From Roseivivax isoporae LMG 25204 (lineage in GTDB: Bacteria > Pseudomonadota > Alphaproteobacteria > Rhodobacterales > Rhodobacteraceae), in the NCBI RefSeq assembly GCF_000521865.1, contig NZ_JAME01000009.1:82754-146753 (forward strand): a stretch of 64,000 nucleotides of DNA, given 5' to 3'. Positions 60,715 through 64,000 of this stretch are shown in pieces. The translations under genes and the position numbers were made by a program. The notes beneath the pieces were generated by a model. That model was given only the letters and a program-made list of their open reading frames with translations, searched no databases and had not been told where the DNA came from. Every line of letters begins with the position of its first letter. The first letter of the stretch is position 1.

Positions 60715-61962
60715 TCAGTGCGCCACCCCGGCGGCGACGGATTCGTCGATGAAGCGGCCCTCGCGGAAACGCTCGAGCCCGAAGGCGGCGGCGAGCGGGC
60801 CCGGTTCGCCCCGGGCGATGAGCTCGGCCGTGGCCCAGCCCGAGCCCGGGATCGCCTTGAACCCGCCGGTGCCCCAGCCGCAATTGATGAAGCAGTTGCC
60901 GAGCGGCGTCTTCGAGATGATCGGCGAGCGGTCGCCGGTCATGTCGACGATCCCGCCCCATTGCCGCAGCATCTTGAGGCGCGAGATCATCGGGAAGGTC
61001 TCGATCAGCGCGCGCACGGTTTCCTCGATGTGGTGGAAGGATCCGCGCTGCGTGTAGTTGTTGTAGCCGTCCGCGCCGCCGCCGATGACCATCTCGCCCT
61101 TGTCGGACTGGCTCATGTAGCCGTGCACGGTGTTGGCCATGACGACCACGTCCATGCAGGGCTTGATGGGCTCGGAGACGAGGGCCTGCAGCGCGACGCT
61201 CTCGATCGGCAGGCGGAAGCCCGCCATGTCGGCGAGGTGGCCCGAATGGCCGGCGACGACGATGCCAAGCTTGCCGCAGGCGATGTCGCCCTTTGTCGTC
61301 GTGACCCCCGTCACCTGGCCGTTCTCGGAGCGGATGCCGGTGACCTCGCATTTCTGGATGATGTCCATGCCCATGTTCGAGCAGGCGCGGGCATAGCCCC
61401 AGGCGACGGCGTCGTGCCGCGCGGTGCCCGCGCGGTCCTGCCAGAGGGCGCCGAGCACCGGATAGCGCGGGCCGCGGAGCTCGATGATCGGGCAGAGCTC
61501 CTTGACGCGGGCGGGCGAGATGAACTCTGTCTTCACGCCCTGCAGGGCGTTGGCGTGCGCCGTGCGCTTGTAGCCGCGCACCTCGTGTTCGGTCTGCGCC
61601 AGCATCATGACGCCGCGGGGGCTGTACATGACGTTGTAGTTCAGGTCCTGGCTCATGGTCTCGTAGAGGCTGCGCGCCTTCTCGTAGATCGCGGCCGAGG
61701 GATCCTGCAGGTAGTTCGAGCGGATGATGGTCGTGTTGCGCCCCGTATTGCCGCCGCCGAGCCAGCCCTTCTCGAGCACCGCCACGTTCCGGATGCCGTG
61801 GTTCCTGCCGAGATAGTAGGCGGTGGCGAGCCCGTGGCCGCCGGCGCCGACGATCACCACGTCGTATCTCTTCTTGGGCGTCGCCTTGCGCCAGGCGCGC
61901 TCCCACCCGGTATGTCCGCGGAGCGCCTCCCGGGCGATGGCAAAGGCGGAATAGTGCTTCAT
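60715..61962 (-). CDS. soxB: Sarcosine oxidase beta subunit
   Basis: The 415-residue flavoprotein oxidises sarcosine. Its FAD motif is YDVVIVGAGGHGLATAYYLG (33-52), and the histidine in RAGTARHDAVAWGYAR (H183) is the probable covalent FMN site. GVTTTKGDIACGKLGIVVAG and FINCGWGTGGFKAIPG are typical of the beta subunit. The ATG at 61962 is the family start. It heads the leftward sox operon. Confidence 0.95.
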   Translation of the reverse strand: MKHYSAFAIAREALRGHTGWERAWRKATPKKRYDVVIVGAGGHGLATAYYLGRNHGIRNVAVLEKGWLGGGNTGRNTTIIRSNYLQDPSAAIYEKARSLYETMSQDLNYNVMYSPRGVMMLAQTEHEVRGYKRTAHANALQGVKTEFISPARVKELCPIIELRGPRYPVLGALWQDRAGTARHDAVAWGYARACSNMGMDIIQKCEVTGIRSENGQVTGVTTTKGDIACGKLGIVVAGHSGHLADMAGFRLPIESVALQALVSEPIKPCMDVVVMANTVHGYMSQSDKGEMVIGGGADGYNNYTQRGSFHHIEETVRALIETFPMISRLKMLRQWGGIVDMTGDRSPIISKTPLGNCFINCGWGTGGFKAIPGSGWATAELIARGEPGPLAAAFGLERFREGRFIDESVAAGVAH

Positions 61963-62183
61963 GGGCGCGCCCTCGAATCTGGGGTCGATGTCTTCGGGCC
62001 TCTTTGCACCCTTCCCGGCATCCCCGTCACGTCGCAACCGTCACAATGCGGTGCAGTTGCGACATGGCCCCCCGCGAGGGCCGCGCGGCCCCCGGGTCGC
62101 GGCTGCGTGTCACGGGGATTTGCCCTTTCGGCGCAGCGCCCGGCGGGCTAGGACGGACGCCAGTTGCGACGGAGGAGAGGCGC

Positions 62184-63416
62184 GTGACGACGTTCTGGAT
62201 CCTGACCGCCTTACTCGCGGTGCTGGTGGCGGCGCTCCTGGTGCTGGCGCTCCTGCGGGGCGTGCGCGACACGCGCGCGGGCGAGGCCTTCGACATGCAG
62301 ATCTACCGCGACCAGCTGACCGAGGTGGAGCGCGACCGGGCCCGCGGCGTGATCGGTGAAGAGGAGGCCGAGCGGCTGCGCACCGAGGTGTCGCGCCGGC
62401 TGCTCGCGGCCGACCAGAAGGCGCGCGCGGCGGCGTCGGGGGACGGCCAGCCGCGGGGGCCGGGCCTCGCCATGGCGGGTCTGATCGCGGCGCTGGTGCT
62501 CGGCGGCGCCTACGGACTCTATGCGCGGCTCGGCGCGCCGGGCTACGGCGATCTCGGCCTGTCGGACCGCATCGCGCGGGCGGCCGAGGCCCGCGCCAGC
62601 CGTCCCTCGCAGGCGGAGGCCGAGGCGCAGGCGCCAGCGAGCGCCGCGCCGGAGGCCTCGGAGGAATACCGCGACCTCGTGCAGCGGCTGCGCGGAGCGG
62701 TCGCCGAACGGCCCGACGACCTGCAGGGCTACCGGCTGCTCGCGCGCAGCGAGGCGGCGCTCGGCAACTTCGCCGCGGCGCACGCCGCGCAGGCGCGCAT
62801 CTTGGCGCTGCTCGGGGACGGGGCGACCGCCAAGAACTATGCCGATCTCGGCGACATGATGGTGCTCGCCGCCGGCGGCTACGTCTCTCCCGAGGCCGAG
62901 CGCGCCTTCGAGGCCGCGCTGAGCCGCGATCCGCAGAACGGCGTCGCGCGCTATTACGCGGGCCTGCTCGAGGCGCAGACCGGCCGGCCCGACCGCGCCT
63001 TCCGGATCTGGGACGAGCTCCTGCGCGACAGCCGGGCGGACGATCCCTGGGTCGAACCGGTGACGGGGCAGATCGGGTCGATGGCGCAGCGCGCGGGCGT
63101 CGCCAACTACAGCCCGCCGCAGCCTGCAGGCATGGCTCCCGGCCCGAGCGGGGACGACATCGCCGCGGCGCAGGACATGGACCCCGAGGCGCGCATGGAG
63201 ATGATCCGCGGCATGGTCGCGCGGCTGTCCGAGCGCCTCGAGACCGAGGGCGGCAGCGCCGAGGAATGGGCGCGGCTCATCGGCGCGCTCGCGGTCATGG
63301 GACAGGCGGAACGCGCCATGGAGACCTTTGCAGAGGCCGAGACCGTCTTCGCCGACGATCCGGAGGGACTGCGGCTCTTGCGCGAGGCGGCCCAGGGGGC
63401 GGGGATCGGCCAGTGA
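62184..63416 (+). CDS. ccmI: Cytochrome c biogenesis protein CcmI
   Basis: The 410-residue protein has two membrane helices (residues about 4-24, FWILTALLAVLVAALLVLAL, and about 95-115, LAMAGLIAALVLGGAYGLYA), a cytosolic loop with EAFDMQIYRDQLTEVERDRA between them, and a periplasmic TPR region. CcmI delivers apocytochrome c to the haem ligase. The start is GTG 62184 after GGAGGAGAGG. It overlaps ruvX by GTGA. Confidence 0.92.
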   Translation: MTTFWILTALLAVLVAALLVLALLRGVRDTRAGEAFDMQIYRDQLTEVERDRARGVIGEEEAERLRTEVSRRLLAADQKARAAASGDGQPRGPGLAMAGLIAALVLGGAYGLYARLGAPGYGDLGLSDRIARAAEARASRPSQAEAEAQAPASAAPEASEEYRDLVQRLRGAVAERPDDLQGYRLLARSEAALGNFAAAHAAQARILALLGDGATAKNYADLGDMMVLAAGGYVSPEAERAFEAALSRDPQNGVARYYAGLLEAQTGRPDRAFRIWDELLRDSRADDPWVEPVTGQIGSMAQRAGVANYSPPQPAGMAPGPSGDDIAAAQDMDPEARMEMIRGMVARLSERLETEGGSAEEWARLIGALAVMGQAERAMETFAEAETVFADDPEGLRLLREAAQGAGIGQ

Positions 63417-63904
63417 TCCACGAGGCGTTCGAGGATTTCGCGGCCGCCCTGCCCCCGGTCGCGGCGCTGGCGGGGCTCGATCTCGGCGACCGGACCATCG
63501 GCGTCGCGGTGTCGGACCGGCTGCGTTCGGTCGCGACCCCGCTCGAGACGATCCGTCGCCGCAAGTTCGCGCAGGACGCCGAGGCGCTCACCCGGCTCCT
63601 GGCCGCGCGCGAGATCGGCGCGCTGGTCCTCGGCCTGCCGCGCAACATGGACGGAAGCGAGGGCCCGCGCTGCCAGTCGACCCGCGCCTTCGCGCGCAAT
63701 CTCGCGCGGCTCTGGCCGGGCGAGATCGGGTTCTGGGACGAGCGCCTGTCCACGGTCGCGGCCGAGCGCGCGCTGCTCGAGGCCGACACCTCGCGGCGGC
63801 GCCGGGCCGAGGTCATCGACCATGTGGCGGCGGGCTACATCCTGCAGGGCGCGCTCGACCGCCTGCGTCACCTGCGCGCGACACCGGAGGGTCAGGGCGC
63901 ATGA
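63413..63904 (+). CDS. ruvX: Putative Holliday junction resolvase/pre-16S rRNA nuclease
   Basis: The 163-residue YqgF-type nuclease has the acidic motifs LAGLDLGDRTIGVAVSD, LVLGLPRNMDGSEG, FWDERLSTVAAERAL and the C-terminal aspartate in EVIDHVAAGYIL. YqgF matures the 5' end of 16S rRNA in E. coli. The start is GTG 63413, overlapping the ccmI stop; the frame is open upstream inside ccmI. It overlaps the next gene by ATGA. Confidence 0.93.
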   Translation: MIHEAFEDFAAALPPVAALAGLDLGDRTIGVAVSDRLRSVATPLETIRRRKFAQDAEALTRLLAAREIGALVLGLPRNMDGSEGPRCQSTRAFARNLARLWPGEIGFWDERLSTVAAERALLEADTSRRRRAEVIDHVAAGYILQGALDRLRHLRATPEGQGA

Positions 63905-64000
63905 GCGACGACGTGGCCTCGCCCTGCATCAAGGTCTGCGTGATCGACCCGCGCGCGCGCCTCTGCACCGGGTGCCTGCGCACGCTCGACGAGATCGCCG
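63901..64000 (+). CDS. DUF1289 protein (partial)
   Basis: The first 33 codons read MSDDVASPCIKVCVIDPRA, then LCTGCLRTLDEIA, the four-cysteine pattern of DUF1289 small proteins. The gene runs off the right edge. It is coupled to ruvX. The function is unknown. Confidence 0.82.
   Translation, partial: MSDDVASPCIKVCVIDPRARLCTGCLRTLDEIA

Noticed and set aside
49055..64000. Prophage, integron or genomic-island signature in the right half
   Set aside because: All genes there are ordinary metabolic or housekeeping genes with uniform composition; no integrase, att site or tRNA was seen.

Overview
The window is about 64 kb of a high-GC chromosome. Gene content and order point to a marine-type alphaproteobacterium of the Rhodobacteraceae (Roseobacter group): a PccR-type regulator beside propionyl-CoA carboxylase genes, phoR-pstSCAB-phoU-phoB in one block, a heterotetrameric sarcosine oxidase operon, many family-restricted small lipoproteins, and a CtrA-type motif. 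This placement is inferred from the sequence alone. Most of the window is ordinary chromosome. The only mobile element seen is one IS30-type insertion near 45.8-46.9 kb. No tRNA, rRNA or CRISPR array was found.

Layout. 0-8.4 kb: a PRC-barrel envelope protein (cut by the left edge), an O-acetylhomoserine sulfhydrylase, a glycosyltransferase-like protein, a metallo-beta-lactamase-fold hydrolase, gatCA, a lipoprotein and a murein amidase. 8.4-20.9 kb: the propionate block, with regulator pccR, an MFS exporter, pccB, five small uncharacterised genes, pccA, a DUF4174 protein, a sulfotransferase-like gene and methylmalonyl-CoA mutase. TTTGCAAA-type sites lie before pccR, before pccB and at the start of a small gene upstream of pccA. 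Together these enzymes turn propionyl-CoA into succinyl-CoA; the epimerase is not in the window. 20.9-25.8 kb: an apparent glucosylglycerol (compatible solute) operon of a GpsA paralogue, a HAD phosphatase and a glucosylglycerol-phosphate synthase, divergent from galU. 25.8-30 kb: a PAS protein, yicC, gmk, a gamma-carbonic-anhydrase-like protein and a Cys/Met PLP enzyme. 30-37.6 kb: the phosphate regulon, with a three-unit Pho box before pstS.

37.7-44.4 kb: patatin, a Ca/Na antiporter, a DUF502 protein, pseudouridine catabolism genes (psuK, psuG), then rpsB and tsf. 44.4-50.3 kb: a gene-free stretch dense in stem-loops, a LuxR regulator, the IS30 element, the pobA/pobR pair for 4-hydroxybenzoate, and gcdH with a LysR regulator. 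51.3-56.1 kb: LysM protein, LOG-family hydrolase, rarD, a host-attachment-family protein, Fe-type superoxide dismutase and a small secreted protein. 56.2-62 kb: the soxB-(small membrane gene)-soxD-soxA-soxG operon. 62.2-64 kb: ccmI, ruvX and a DUF1289 gene cut by the right edge.

The points most worth a second look are the predicted glucosylglycerol operon with its own glycerol-3-phosphate dehydrogenase, a 14-bp copy of the pccB operator inside a small gene upstream of pccA, the stem-loop array after tsf, a CtrA-type site before yicC, and an amidase gene with no ordinary start codon at its conserved N-terminus.
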